Shown: piece after piece, positions 55,627 to 64,000 of the stretch
How positions within the stretch are numbered: position 1 is the stretch's first letter
Layout: each line of letters begins with the position of its first letter
Assembly (NCBI RefSeq): GCF_901827175.1
Contig: NZ_LR594662.1
Coordinates: 1,860,001-1,924,000, forward strand
Length of the DNA: 64,000 bases
DNA from: Variovorax sp. RA8
Lineage (GTDB): Bacteria; Pseudomonadota; Gammaproteobacteria; Burkholderiales; Burkholderiaceae_C
Direction: 5' to 3'
The notes under the pieces: generated by a model
Seen by the model: the letters and a program-made list of their open reading frames with translations, nothing else
Databases searched by the model: none
What the model was told of the DNA's origin: nothing
Position numbers and translations under genes: made by a program

Positions 55627-56898
55627 ATGAACAAGGAGATGTCCGAAACGCTGGTGCGAACCGGCCCCGGAACCCCCATGGGCAACCTGATGCGGCGCTA
55701 CTGGGTGCCGATCCTGCTGTCCAGCGAGATCGCCGAGCCCGACGGCCCGCAGGTGCGCGTGCAGATCCTGGGCGAGAAGCTGATCGCCTTTCGCGACACC
55801 GAGGGTCACGCCAGCCTGATCAGCGAGTTCTGCTCGCACCGCGGCGTCTCGCTCTACTTCGGCCGCAACGAGGAGGGCGGCATCCGCTGCGCGTACCACG
55901 GCCTCAAGTTCAACCGCCACGGCCAGTGCGTGGAGGTGCCGTCGGCTCCGCAGTCCTGCGCGCGCATGAACATCAAGGGCTATCCCTGCATCGAGCGCGC
56001 CGGCATGGTCTGGGCCTACATGGGCCCTCCCGACAAGCAGCCCGTGCCGCCCGAGGTCGAGTGGTGCAACCTGCCCGAGAGTCATGTCTTCGTGTCGAAG
56101 CGGCTGCAGGAGAGCAACTACCTGCAGGCGATGGAAGGCGGCATCGACACCAGCCACGTCTCCTACGTGCACCGCTTCGAGGTGGACGTCGATCCCATGC
56201 ACCAGGGCACCAAGGCCAACGACTACATCAAGGCCGATGGCAACGTGATCTTCGACATCGAGAAGAACCCCTTCGGCCTCACGCTCTTCGGCCGCCGCAA
56301 CGGCGAGCCGGATTCGTACTACTGGCGCATCACGCAATGGCTGTTCCCGTGGTTCACGCTGATCCCGCCCTTTGGCGAGCATGCGCTGGGCGGCCACGTC
56401 TGGGTGCCGATCGACGACCACCACTGCTGGGCCTGGAGCATCAACTTCCATCCGGACAAGCCGTTGTCGCACGAGGAGCGCCGTGACATGGAAGAGGGCA
56501 AGGGCATCCACGTGGTCTACGAGCCCGGCACCTTCCGCCCCCTGGCCAACAAGGACAACGACTACCTGATCGACCGCCGCGCCCAGCAGGAGAAGCGCGC
56601 CTACAGCGGCGTCTTCGGCTTCTCGATGCAGGACGCCTCGCTGCAGGAGAGCATGGGCCCGATCCAGGACCACGAGGCCGAGCGCCTGCTGCCCACCGAC
56701 AAGGCCATCGTGATGGCGCGCCGCATGCTGCACGAGGCCGCGTTGGGCCTGGCCGAAGGCGTCGAGCCCCCGGCGCTGGACGCCGCGATGCAGCACGTGC
56801 GCGCCGCTGGCGTGCTGCTGCCGCGCAGCGAGAACCCGAGCGACTGGGCGCGCGAGCACCTGGCCGACAGCCAGAGCCAGCCCGTCTACTCGATCTGA
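55627..56898 (+). CDS. Rieske non-haem iron oxygenase, large subunit
   Basis: A 423-residue aromatic ring-hydroxylating oxygenase. The Rieske cluster is bound by Cys69-x-His71 (EFCSHRGVS) and Cys88-x2-His91 (RCAYHGLK); the mononuclear iron site is in GGIDTSHVSYVH (His177, His182). Length and the N-terminus MGNLMRRYWVPILLSSE fit the phthalate/phenoxybenzoate-type group, that is single-component oxygenases acting on aromatic acids or ethers. It has AAGGA before the start. With the reductase 1.8 kb downstream it forms a two-component enzyme. Confidence 0.92.
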   Translation: MNKEMSETLVRTGPGTPMGNLMRRYWVPILLSSEIAEPDGPQVRVQILGEKLIAFRDTEGHASLISEFCSHRGVSLYFGRNEEGGIRCAYHGLKFNRHGQCVEVPSAPQSCARMNIKGYPCIERAGMVWAYMGPPDKQPVPPEVEWCNLPESHVFVSKRLQESNYLQAMEGGIDTSHVSYVHRFEVDVDPMHQGTKANDYIKADGNVIFDIEKNPFGLTLFGRRNGEPDSYYWRITQWLFPWFTLIPPFGEHALGGHVWVPIDDHHCWAWSINFHPDKPLSHEERRDMEEGKGIHVVYEPGTFRPLANKDNDYLIDRRAQQEKRAYSGVFGFSMQDASLQESMGPIQDHEAERLLPTDKAIVMARRMLHEAALGLAEGVEPPALDAAMQHVRAAGVLLPRSENPSDWAREHLADSQSQPVYSI

Positions 56899-56922
56899 CA
56901 TCCACAAGAAGGAGACAACCCG

Positions 56923-57894
56923 ATGAACGCATTTCTCAAGGGGCTCGCCGCCGGCGCGCTTGGCCTGCTGCTGGCCGCCGCCGCGCAGGCGCAGGAATGG
57001 TCGCCCGCCAAGCCGGTGCGCATCATCGTGCCGATCACCGGCAGTACCAACGACGTGCTGGGCCGCATCGTCGCGGCCAAGCTGCAGGACCTGATCGGCC
57101 AGCCGGTCATCGTCGAGAACCGGCCTGGCGCCGGCGGGAACATCGGCGCCGACTTCGTGGCCAAGTCGCCGCCCGACGGGCTCACGCTGCTGGTCGGCTA
57201 CAACGGTCCGATCGCCATCAACCCGACGCTGTTCGAGAAGATGCCGTACGACCCCGTGAAGGACCTCATGCCCATCACGCTCGCCGTCAGCTCGCCGCAA
57301 TACCTCGCGGTCAACCCCAGCCTGCCGGTGCACACGGTAAAGGAGTTCGTCGAATGGGCGAAGTCGCATCCGGGCCAGCTCTCCTATGCCTCGGTGGCGG
57401 CGGGCAGCGCCTCGCACCTGACGATGGAGATGTTCAAGACGGCCGCGCAGTTCCAGGCCACGCACGTGCCCTACCGCGGCGCAGGGCCGGCCGTCACCGA
57501 CCTGGTGGCCGGCAATGTCCACGCAGCCTTTCTCGTGCCGGGCAACGTGCAGCAATTCGTCAAGGAAGGGCGGCTGCGGCTCATTGCCTCCTCGGGCCAG
57601 AGGCGCTTCGCCAGCACGCCGGACGTGCCCACGCTCGCGGAGTCGGGCTATCCCGACTTCGTGGCCACCTCGTGGATCGGCTTCCTCGCGCCGGCCGGCA
57701 CGCCGAAGCCCATCATCGAGCGCTACAACAAGGAGATCGTCAAGGTGCTCCACATGCCGGATGTGCGCGAGAAGCTGCAGGGCATGGAATTCGAAGTGGT
57801 GGCGGGCACGCCGGAGCAGTTCGCAGGCTGGATCCGCACCGAGATACCCCGCTGGGGCAAGGTCATCAAGTCCACTGGCGCCAAGGCGGATTGA
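56923..57894 (+). CDS. Bug/TctC family substrate-binding protein
   Basis: A 323-residue periplasmic receptor with signal peptide residues 1-23 (LGLLLAAAAQAQ) and Bug features PVRIIVPITGSTNDVLGR, IVENRPGAGGNIGAD, VPYRGAGPAVTDLVAGNV and GTPKPIIERYN. It binds carboxylates for tripartite transporters or two-component sensing; no TctA/B genes are nearby. Position in the operon suggests it binds the same aromatic acid that the oxygenase attacks. GGAG precedes the start by 11 bases. Confidence 0.93.
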   Translation: MNAFLKGLAAGALGLLLAAAAQAQEWSPAKPVRIIVPITGSTNDVLGRIVAAKLQDLIGQPVIVENRPGAGGNIGADFVAKSPPDGLTLLVGYNGPIAINPTLFEKMPYDPVKDLMPITLAVSSPQYLAVNPSLPVHTVKEFVEWAKSHPGQLSYASVAAGSASHLTMEMFKTAAQFQATHVPYRGAGPAVTDLVAGNVHAAFLVPGNVQQFVKEGRLRLIASSGQRRFASTPDVPTLAESGYPDFVATSWIGFLAPAGTPKPIIERYNKEIVKVLHMPDVREKLQGMEFEVVAGTPEQFAGWIRTEIPRWGKVIKSTGAKAD

Positions 57895-57899
57895 GCGCG

Positions 57900-58673
57900 A
57901 TGAAGAGGCTCGAGAACAAGGCCGCGCTGATCACGGGCGGCGGCGCCGGCATCGGTGCAGCGACGGCGCTGCTGTTCTGCGCGGAGGGCGCGGCCGTGAC
58001 GCTGGTGGATGCCGATGCGGCGGCGCTGGACAGGACGATGCAAGCGGTGCGTGCGCAGATGCCCGATGCACGCATCGCCGGGCATGCGGCCGATGTCGCC
58101 GATGGCGACGCAGCCACTCGCGCCGTCGCCCGCGCGGTCGCCGACTTCGGCCGCCTCGACGTGCTGGTCAACAACGCGGCGATGCGCAACTACTCGGCGC
58201 TCGCCGATGCGCAGCCGGCCGAATGGCATGCCATGGTGGGCGTGAACCTGGTGGGCACGTCCAACTACTGCCGGGCGGCGCTGCCCGCGCTGCGCGAGAG
58301 CGGCCGCGGCAGCATCGTCAACGTGTCTTCCTGCTATGCGGTGACCGGCCGCAAGGGCATGGGCCTGTACGACGCGACCAAGGCGGCGCAGTTGGCAATG
58401 ACGCGCACCCTGGCCTTCGAGGAGGCCGCGCACGGGATCCGCGCCAATGCGGTGTGCCCGGGTTCCACGCTGACCGACTTCCACGTCGCGCGCGCGGGAC
58501 AGGCAGGCAAGAGCGTGGAGATGCTCAAGGGCGAGCGCCAGAGCACCTCACTGCTCGGCCGCTGGGCGGCGCCCGAGGAGATTGCGCGGCCCATCCTGTG
58601 GCTGGCCTCCGACGAGGCTTCCTTCATCACCGGCGCGGCGCTGATGGTGGACGGCGGGCTGTCGATCATGTGA
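57900..58673 (+). CDS. SDR family dehydrogenase
   Basis: A 257-residue short-chain dehydrogenase with cofactor motif TGGGAGIGAATALL, NNAAMRNYSA, catalytic Ser in IVNVSSCYAV and Tyr-x3-Lys in LYDATKAAQLA. Probably oxidises a diol or dihydrodiol made by the Rieske oxygenase, as the gene lies between oxygenase, binding protein and reductase. ATG at 57900 is five bases after the Bug gene stop; substrate not known. Confidence 0.92.
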   Translation: MKRLENKAALITGGGAGIGAATALLFCAEGAAVTLVDADAAALDRTMQAVRAQMPDARIAGHAADVADGDAATRAVARAVADFGRLDVLVNNAAMRNYSALADAQPAEWHAMVGVNLVGTSNYCRAALPALRESGRGSIVNVSSCYAVTGRKGMGLYDATKAAQLAMTRTLAFEEAAHGIRANAVCPGSTLTDFHVARAGQAGKSVEMLKGERQSTSLLGRWAAPEEIARPILWLASDEASFITGAALMVDGGLSIM

Positions 58674-58685
58674 GGCGCGCAATCG

Positions 58686-59654
58686 ATGTCCGCTTCCACC
58701 CTCATCGAGGCGCGCGTCCAGCGGATGCGCCTCGAGGCACCTGGCGTACTGAGCCTGGAGCTGCGCGCCGCAAACGAGGGCGAGCTGCCAGCCTTCGAGG
58801 CCGGAGCCCACCTCGACCTGCACCTGCCCAACGGCCTGGTGCGCAGCTATTCGCTGATCAACCCCGCCGGCGAGCGCAACCGCTACGTGGTCGCGGTGCA
58901 GGAGGACCGTGCCAGCCGCGGCGGATCGCGCTATGTGCACCAGCAGCTGCGCGTGGGCAGCACGCTGCCCATCTCCGCGCCACGCAACCACTTCCGGCTG
59001 CATGAGGAAGCTCCGCACAGCGTGCTGGTGGCGGGAGGCATCGGGGTGACGCCGCTGCTGGCCATGCTGCGGCGTCTCGCGGTGCTGGATCGGACGGCCG
59101 ACTTCTTCTATTGCGCACGCTCACGCCGCGAGGCGGCCTTCGTCGGCGAATTGGAGCGGCTGGCCGGCGAGCGGGTGCACCTGCAGTGGCACTTCGACGA
59201 CGAGGCCGGTGCGCCGCCCGACCTGCGGCACTGGCTGGCCGGCCGTCCCGCCGAAGCGCACTTCTACGGCTGCGGCCCCGCGCCCATGCTCGCGGCTTTC
59301 GAGCGCGCGTGCGAGGCGCTTGGCCACGCAAACGTGCATGTGGAGCGCTTCGCGGCTCCGGGCATCGCGCCTGCCTTGGAGGAGGAGGGCGCCTTCAGCA
59401 TCGAGCTGCGGCGCAGCGGCAGGACCCTCGAGGTCGTGCCGGGCCGGTCCATCCTCGACACGCTGCTCGATGCCGGCGTCGACGCCGATCACAGCTGCAA
59501 GGAGGGCGTCTGCGGTGCCTGCGAGACGCGCGTGCTGGCCGGCGAAGTGGAGCATCGCGATGGCATCCTGACGCAGGCCGAACGCGCGGCCAACAAGAGC
59601 ATGATGCTCTGCGTCTCGCGTTGCCGGCGCGGCCCCCTGGTGCTCGATCTCTGA
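58686..59654 (+). CDS. Phthalate dioxygenase reductase-type oxidoreductase
   Basis: A 322-residue PDR/VanB-family reductase in the order FMN domain (LVRSYSLINP), NAD(P)H domain (AGGIGVTPLLAMLRRLAVL, HFYGCGPAPML) and C-terminal plant-type 2Fe-2S domain (CKEGVCGACETRV with a last Cys in MMLCVSRC). It delivers electrons from NADH to the Rieske oxygenase in the same operon. The ATG at 58686 lies 12 bases after the SDR stop. Confidence 0.93.
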   Translation: MSASTLIEARVQRMRLEAPGVLSLELRAANEGELPAFEAGAHLDLHLPNGLVRSYSLINPAGERNRYVVAVQEDRASRGGSRYVHQQLRVGSTLPISAPRNHFRLHEEAPHSVLVAGGIGVTPLLAMLRRLAVLDRTADFFYCARSRREAAFVGELERLAGERVHLQWHFDDEAGAPPDLRHWLAGRPAEAHFYGCGPAPMLAAFERACEALGHANVHVERFAAPGIAPALEEEGAFSIELRRSGRTLEVVPGRSILDTLLDAGVDADHSCKEGVCGACETRVLAGEVEHRDGILTQAERAANKSMMLCVSRCRRGPLVLDL

Positions 59655-59755
59655 CGGTTCGCGCATCGCCCAGGCGGGCGATGGCGCTGTGTGGGTATGC
59701 TGTTCGCCATGCCCATCGCCTGCTCGCGCCAACCTCGTCCAACCGGGGGTCGCGC

Positions 59756-60700
59756 ATGGAAACGCTGATCGCCCTGATGGTCGACCACGCGGTGGCCGTG
59801 GTCTTCGTCACCACCTTCGCCGCCCGCGTCGGGCTGCCGGTGCCGGCAGCGCCGGTGCTGGTCGTGGCCGGCGGTATCGCAGCCATCGCCGAGCCGGTGC
59901 TGCTCCTCGCCTTGGTCGCCGCCGCGCTGCTGGCCAACGTGCTCGGCGATGCCGTGTGGTTCTATGCCGGGCGCGTCTACGGCTACCGCTTCATGCGGCT
60001 GCTGTGCAAGATCTCGATCTCGCCCGACTCCTGTGTGCGGAGCAGCGAATCCCTGATCACGCGCTGGGGCGGCCTGTCGCTGGTGGCGGCCAAGTTCGTG
60101 CCCGGCGTCTCGGTCGTGGCGCCGCCGATGGCCGGCGCGCTGGGCATGTCCTCGTGGCGCTTCCTGGCCTTCGAGATCGTGGCTGCCTTGCTGTGGGTCG
60201 GCGTCTTCCTCGGCCTGGGCTGGATCTTCCGGGAGCAGATCGAGGCCGTGCTCGACGCACTGGCCAATGCCGGCGGCATCGCGACCGCGGCGCTGGTCGT
60301 GGTGCTGGCGGCGATGCTGGCGCTGCGCTGGTGGCGCCGCCGCAGCGTCCTGCGCATCGCGAGCATGCCGCGCGCCAGTATCGACGAGCTGCTCGCGCTG
60401 CTGGCGGGCGAGGCGCCGCCGATCGTGGTCGACGTGCGCGGAGAGGCCGGCGTGCAGGTCGATCCGCGCCGCATCCCGGGTGCCCTGTCGATTCCTCTCC
60501 AAGCCCTGCAGCAGCGCCGCGCCGCGCTGCCCTTCGACGACATGGGGCGGGAGATCATCCTCTACTGCAACTGTCCCAACGAGATCTCGGCCGCCCTCGC
60601 CGCGCAGGCCCTGATGGCGCGCGGCTTCCTGCGCGCACGGCCCCTGGCCGGCGGGCTGGAGGCCTGGGTCGGCGCCGGCCACCCGACCGCCGAGGCCTGA
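59756..60700 (+). CDS. DedA-like membrane protein fused to rhodanese domain
   Basis: A 314-residue protein. Residues 1-205 are a DedA/VTT domain of about five helices with the motif AAKFVPGVSVVAPPMAGALG; residues about 220-314 are a rhodanese domain (IVVDVRGEAGV, RIPGALSIPL, LYCNCPNEISAALAAQ, the Cys being the possible acceptor). DedA proteins move undecaprenyl phosphate or phospholipids; the rhodanese role is unclear. GGGGG lies a few bases before ATG 59756. Confidence 0.88.
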   Translation: METLIALMVDHAVAVVFVTTFAARVGLPVPAAPVLVVAGGIAAIAEPVLLLALVAAALLANVLGDAVWFYAGRVYGYRFMRLLCKISISPDSCVRSSESLITRWGGLSLVAAKFVPGVSVVAPPMAGALGMSSWRFLAFEIVAALLWVGVFLGLGWIFREQIEAVLDALANAGGIATAALVVVLAAMLALRWWRRRSVLRIASMPRASIDELLALLAGEAPPIVVDVRGEAGVQVDPRRIPGALSIPLQALQQRRAALPFDDMGREIILYCNCPNEISAALAAQALMARGFLRARPLAGGLEAWVGAGHPTAEA

Positions 60701-60722
60701 CCCCGAGCGCACGCGCGGTCGC

Positions 60723-61457
60723 TCAGTGCTGAAGGATCTTCGAGAGGAACTGCCGCGCCCGCTCCGAGCGCGCCGCCGGGTTGCCGAAGAACTCCTCCTT
60801 GGCGCAGTCCTCGACGATGCGGCCCCGGTCCATGAAGATCACGCGGTGCGCGACCTTGCGCGCAAAGCCCATCTCGTGCGTGACGCACATCATGGTCATG
60901 CCCTCGCGCGCCAGCTGCACCATCACGTCGAGCACCTCGTTCACCATCTCCGGGTCCAGCGCCGAGGTGGGCTCGTCGAACAGCATGGCGACCGGATTCA
61001 TCGCGAGGGCGCGGGCGATCGCCACGCGCTGCTGCTGGCCGCCCGAGAGTTGGCTGGGGAATTTATGCGCATGGGCCCCCATGCCCACGCGCTGGAGCAG
61101 GGCCATCGAGGTGGTGCGTGCCTCCTCGGCGGAGCGCTTGAGGACCTTGCGCTGTGCGATCGAGAGGTTCTCCTCGATCGAGAGGTGCGGGAACAGCTCG
61201 AAGTGCTGGAACACCATGCCCACGCGCGAGCGCAGCTTGTTCATGTCCACCTTCGGGTCACCCACCGCGACGCCGTCGACCGTGATGCTGCCCTGCTGGA
61301 AGGGCTCCAGCGCATTGACGCACTTGATGAGCGTGGACTTGCCCGACCCGGAAGGCCCGCAGACCACGACGACTTCGCCCTTGCGAACGTTGGTGCTGCA
61401 CTCGGCCAGCACCTGGAAGGCGCCGTACCACTTGCTCAATTGGCGGATCTCGATCAT
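60723..61457 (-). CDS. Polar amino-acid ABC transporter ATP-binding protein
   Basis: A 244-residue GlnQ/GltL-type ATPase with Walker [12 protein letters not shown]-loop [13 protein letters not shown], signature [12 protein letters not shown], Walker [15 protein letters not shown] and [12 protein letters not shown], complete in all motifs. It is the last visible gene of a minus-strand unit after the M20 hydrolase (6-base gap). The permeases and binding protein must lie beyond the window. Confidence 0.93.
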   Translation of the reverse strand: MIEIRQLSKWYGAFQVLAECSTNVRKGEVVVVCGPSGSGKSTLIKCVNALEPFQQGSITVDGVAVGDPKVDMNKLRSRVGMVFQHFELFPHLSIEENLSIAQRKVLKRSAEEARTTSMALLQRVGMGAHAHKFPSQLSGGQQQRVAIARALAMNPVAMLFDEPTSALDPEMVNEVLDVMVQLAREGMTMMCVTHEMGFARKVAHRVIFMDRGRIVEDCAKEEFFGNPAARSERARQFLSKILQH

Positions 61458-61463
61458 GGAACC

Positions 61464-62711
61464 TCAGCGGGTCAAGAGTTGCAGAAGGGTGTTGGCGACC
61501 ACCACTGTCGCCTTGCGCAGCTCATCCAGCGGCACGCGCTCGTCGGCGCGATGGCCGTTGGCTTCGAGCAGCGTCTCGGGGCCGGCGCCGTACATCACGG
61601 TGGGAATCCCGGCTTCGCTGTAGAGGCGCGCGTCGGTGTAGAGCGGTACGCCGATCGTCGTCACCGGCTTGCCCATCACGGCGCTCGCCTCGCGGCACAT
61701 CAGCTCGGCCAGGTCCTTCGCGCCGGGCGCGGGGGCAAAGGGACGCGCCATCAGGATGCGGCGGATCTCGACCGTGATGCCGGGCAGCGCCCGGCAGGCT
61801 TCCACGATCACGCCGCGCAGCTCGGCCTCCACCGCTTCAGGCGATTCCTCGGGCACGATGCGCCGGTCGATGCGCAGGCTGAGCCGGTCGGCCACCACGT
61901 TGGTATTGATGCCGCCGTCGATCAGGCCGATCACCAGGGTCGGGTGGGTGATGCCGGGCGTCTGCGAGGGCCGTTCGGCAAGCGCATCGCGATGCCGGTA
62001 GAGCGCAGGCAGCAGCGTCGCGGCGGCCTCGATCGCGTCGTGGCCGGTGTCGGGCCGCGCCGCATGGGCCGACTTGCCGCGCAGCGTCACCTCGAGGTGC
62101 AGGCAGCCGTTGTGGGCGACCACCACATGGTGCGAGAAGGCGGCCGAGAGCACGTAGTCGGGCCGGCTCAGGCCGTGAGAAAGAATCCAGCCCGGGCCGG
62201 TCATGCCGCCCGTCTCCTCGTCGTAGGTGAGATGCAGCTCGACCGTGCCGCGCAGGGCCGCGCCATCGGCGGCGAGCTGCTTGAGCGCGCGCAGCGCGAA
62301 AGCATAGGTCGTGAAGTCCGACTTGGAGACGGCCGCGCCGCGGCCGTACATCCAGCCCTCGCGCACCTCGCCGGCATAGGGATCGACGCTCCAGCCGTTG
62401 CCGGGCGGCACCACGTCGCCGTGCGCGTTGAGCGCCACCACGGGACCGGCGCCGAAGCGTTCGCGCACGATCAGGTTGGTCGCGCTGCGCATGCCGTGCT
62501 CGGCCGCGAACTCGACCGGAACGGGATGACGTTCGACTTCGAAGCCCATGGCTTCGAGCAGGCCGGCCGTGAGTTCGGCATGCGGCGCGCAGTCGCCCGG
62601 CGGATTGTCGGAAGGACACTGCACCAGCCGGGCCAGCGTGCGCACCTGCTCGTCGAAATGCGTGTCGATGAAGTGGCGCAGGCTCTCGCGCGCGGGATCG
62701 TGGTTGGTCAT
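61464..62711 (-). CDS. M20 family amidohydrolase/deacylase (ArgE/DapE-like)
   Basis: A 415-residue metallohydrolase: metal ligands in ALNAHGDVVPPG, GRGAAVSKSDFT, HLTYDEETGG and near the C-terminus GAGPETLLEANGHRADE. M20 enzymes cleave N-acyl amino acids or dipeptides. It lies five bases downstream of the FAD oxidoreductase and upstream of an amino-acid importer ATPase, so a conjugated amino acid may be imported and hydrolysed. ATG at 62711 was chosen; a longer in-frame start gives only the flavoprotein shadow. Confidence 0.9.
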   Translation of the reverse strand: MTNHDPARESLRHFIDTHFDEQVRTLARLVQCPSDNPPGDCAPHAELTAGLLEAMGFEVERHPVPVEFAAEHGMRSATNLIVRERFGAGPVVALNAHGDVVPPGNGWSVDPYAGEVREGWMYGRGAAVSKSDFTTYAFALRALKQLAADGAALRGTVELHLTYDEETGGMTGPGWILSHGLSRPDYVLSAAFSHHVVVAHNGCLHLEVTLRGKSAHAARPDTGHDAIEAAATLLPALYRHRDALAERPSQTPGITHPTLVIGLIDGGINTNVVADRLSLRIDRRIVPEESPEAVEAELRGVIVEACRALPGITVEIRRILMARPFAPAPGAKDLAELMCREASAVMGKPVTTIGVPLYTDARLYSEAGIPTVMYGAGPETLLEANGHRADERVPLDELRKATVVVANTLLQLLTR

Positions 62712-62716
62712 GGTGG

Positions 62717-64000
62717 TCAGAGAAAGCGGTCGATGCGAAACGGGCTGATGTCGAAGTCGGTGCGGCCGTGCGCGATCAGCTCGGCGACCAGCTTCGCCGT
62801 GATCGGCGCCAGCGTGTAGCCGTTGGAGGTGACGGCGTTGTAGAAGCCCGGCACACCGGGTACCTCGCCGATGATCGGCGCGCCGTCGATGTTCACGTTC
62901 ATGCCGGCCCATGCGCGCACCATGTGCAGCCCGCTCACTGGCGGCAGCACGCGGCGCGCCACCCACAGGTTGCCTTCGATGCTGTTGCGCTCGGCGCGGT
63001 TGAGCCGCATGTCCGGGTGGAAGGCCGCAGTCCAGCCGCCGCCGATCAGCAGGCCGCCGCTGGCCGCCTGCTTGAGGCTCAGGTGCCGGTCGGCATGCGC
63101 GATCAGGTGATCGACCAGCGGCGGCGCGGGCTCGGTCACGATCATCTGCAGCGGCGCGCCCTGGACCGGGATCGTCACACCCAGCATACGGCCCACCGCG
63201 CTCGACCAGGCGCCGCTCGCATTGACGATGCGGCCGGCGCGAATCGTTCCGCGCGAGGTGCGGACCTCGAAACCCGTGCCTTCGCCGGGCAGCCGCTCGA
63301 TGGCCTGCACGTCGCAGCCGCGCAGCAGTCGGGCGCCCTGTTGCTGGGCGCGCCGGGCCACCGCGTAGGTGGCGCGCAGCGGGTTGATCTTGCCCTCCAT
63401 CGGGCAGAGCTCTGCGCCCAGCAGTTCGCCGGACAAGGCCGGCGACAGCCGACGCAACGTGGCGCCGTCGATCACCTCGGCCTCGATGCCATGGCTGCGC
63501 TCCAGCGCGGCCTTGGCCTCGAGGAAGCGCATGCCGGCGTCGCTGTCGGCCACCATCAGGCCGCCGGTGATCTTGATCTCCAGATCTTCGCCGCAATCGG
63601 CCTCGATCTGTTGCCAGAGCTTCACGGACTTCGGTCCGAGCGGCAGCGTGGCCGCGGCCGGGCCGCCGCCGGCCTGCGCGCGGGCGCCGAAATCGAAGGA
63701 CAGCAGCTGCACATGCAGGCTGCCGGCATTGGCCCCCGAGGCCTGCAGGTTGATGTCGTCGCGATCGACCACCGTCACCTCCTGCCCGGCGGCCGAGAGG
63801 TAGTAGGCGAGGCAGGAGCCCAGCACGCCGGCACCGATCACCAGCACGTCGGTGCGCAGCGGCGGTAAGGACTCGACGGCCACCGGGCGCGCGAGGTTGG
63901 GCGTGATCGCCGGCTTGTGGCCGCCCCATTCGGGTTTCTCGAAGCCCAGCGCGCCCGCCGGCACCGGCTTGGCGGGCGGCCGCGGCGCGAAGTACTGCTC
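62717..64000 (-). CDS. FAD-dependent oxidoreductase, DAO family (5' end outside)
   Basis: The frame is open to the window edge, so the start may lie outside. The DAO domain begins with DVLVIGAGVLGSCLAYYLSA and has PLRATYAVARRA, RIVNASGAWSSAVGRML and ends GEVPGVPGFYNAVTSNGYTL. This matches glycine/D-amino-acid oxidase or hydroxyproline/opine dehydrogenase flavoenzymes. About 45 residues rich in Pro precede the FAD motif. The nearby GTG at 63964 could be a start. It leads an operon with an M20 hydrolase and an amino-acid ABC ATPase. Confidence 0.88.
   Translation of the reverse strand, partial: EQYFAPRPPAKPVPAGALGFEKPEWGGHKPAITPNLARPVAVESLPPLRTDVLVIGAGVLGSCLAYYLSAAGQEVTVVDRDDINLQASGANAGSLHVQLLSFDFGARAQAGGGPAAATLPLGPKSVKLWQQIEADCGEDLEIKITGGLMVADSDAGMRFLEAKAALERSHGIEAEVIDGATLRRLSPALSGELLGAELCPMEGKINPLRATYAVARRAQQQGARLLRGCDVQAIERLPGEGTGFEVRTSRGTIRAGRIVNASGAWSSAVGRMLGVTIPVQGAPLQMIVTEPAPPLVDHLIAHADRHLSLKQAASGGLLIGGGWTAAFHPDMRLNRAERNSIEGNLWVARRVLPPVSGLHMVRAWAGMNVNIDGAPIIGEVPGVPGFYNAVTSNGYTLAPITAKLVAELIAHGRTDFDISPFRIDRFL

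Noticed and set aside
52897..57753. Open frame of 1618 codons on the minus strand opposite urtC-urtE, the IclR gene and the Rieske cluster
   Set aside because: It lies antisense to several well-supported genes, lacks recognisable domains and has the His/Gln/Arg-rich composition that GC-rich antisense frames give.

Overview
The window looks like a chromosomal segment of a high-GC betaproteobacterium of the Burkholderiales, most like Comamonadaceae (Variovorax-type). The grounds are the strongly GC-biased third codon positions, a Bug/TctC-type solute-binding protein, Rieske oxygenase and urt clusters, and housekeeping neighbourhoods typical of that group (fkpB-ispH next to radC; trpS, site-2 protease, Sua5, EamA and a PHP phosphatase in a row). 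Species was not determined. No insertion sequence, phage gene, rRNA or CRISPR array was seen; one tRNA gene (Ser-CGA) is present.

Layout. 1-3.1 kb: tail of an FtsX-like permease, then a cystathionine beta-synthase / cystathionine gamma-lyase pair (reverse transsulfuration). 3.1-5.5 kb: rubrerythrin, HdrD/GlpC-like Fe-S protein and DUF3501 (peroxide defence type). 5.6-7.5 kb: a 2OG-Fe(II) oxygenase, a decayed amino-acid ABC ATPase and a group II truncated haemoglobin. 7.6-11.7 kb: a two-gene, visibly more A/T-rich cassette, a small acidic protein with the layout of a class I type III secretion chaperone followed by an 1172-residue orphan protein with a Pro/Ser-rich N-terminus. 11.7-17.6 kb: Smr, radC, fkpB, ispH, a PLP dehydratase, a VOC protein, serS and tRNA-Ser. 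17.7-20.6 kb: small membrane proteins, a winged-helix protein and a stand-alone receiver.

20.6-29.4 kb is the clearest functional unit: a complete eight-gene Nit1C cluster (nitrilase, radical SAM, acetyltransferase, AIR-synthase-like, glycosyltransferase, flavoprotein and two small nitrogen-starvation proteins), a family linked to cyanide/nitrogen assimilation. It is divergent from a MocR-type regulator across a 338-bp region carrying seven copies of a TGCGATCAA element. 29.4-36.9 kb: an SDR lacking its catalytic triad, a CBS-domain protein, class I aldolase and the large NAD-glutamate dehydrogenase. 36.9-37.8 kb: a deletion scar joining GntR and CocE fragments, a small gene and a possible structured RNA. 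37.8-48.6 kb: a histidine kinase/LuxR regulator pair, trpS to PHP phosphatase, a CorA/ZntB transporter, PPK2 and two esterases.

48.8-54.7 kb: urtABCDE urea transporter with an intergenic attenuator and a 30-bp direct duplication. 54.7-59.7 kb: IclR regulator divergent from a Rieske oxygenase, Bug protein, SDR and ferredoxin-type reductase, apparently a catabolic unit for an aromatic carboxylate. 59.7-64 kb: a DedA-rhodanese fusion and the 3' part of an operon with a DAO-type flavoenzyme, an M20 hydrolase and an amino-acid ABC ATPase. Nitrogen scavenging (nitrilase, urea uptake, glutamate dehydrogenase, amino-acid derivative uptake) recurs through the window.

The least explained object is the 7.67-11.67 kb pair. 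The most useful regulatory observation is the repeated element between the Nit1C operon and its MocR regulator. All functional calls rest on sequence reading without database searches.
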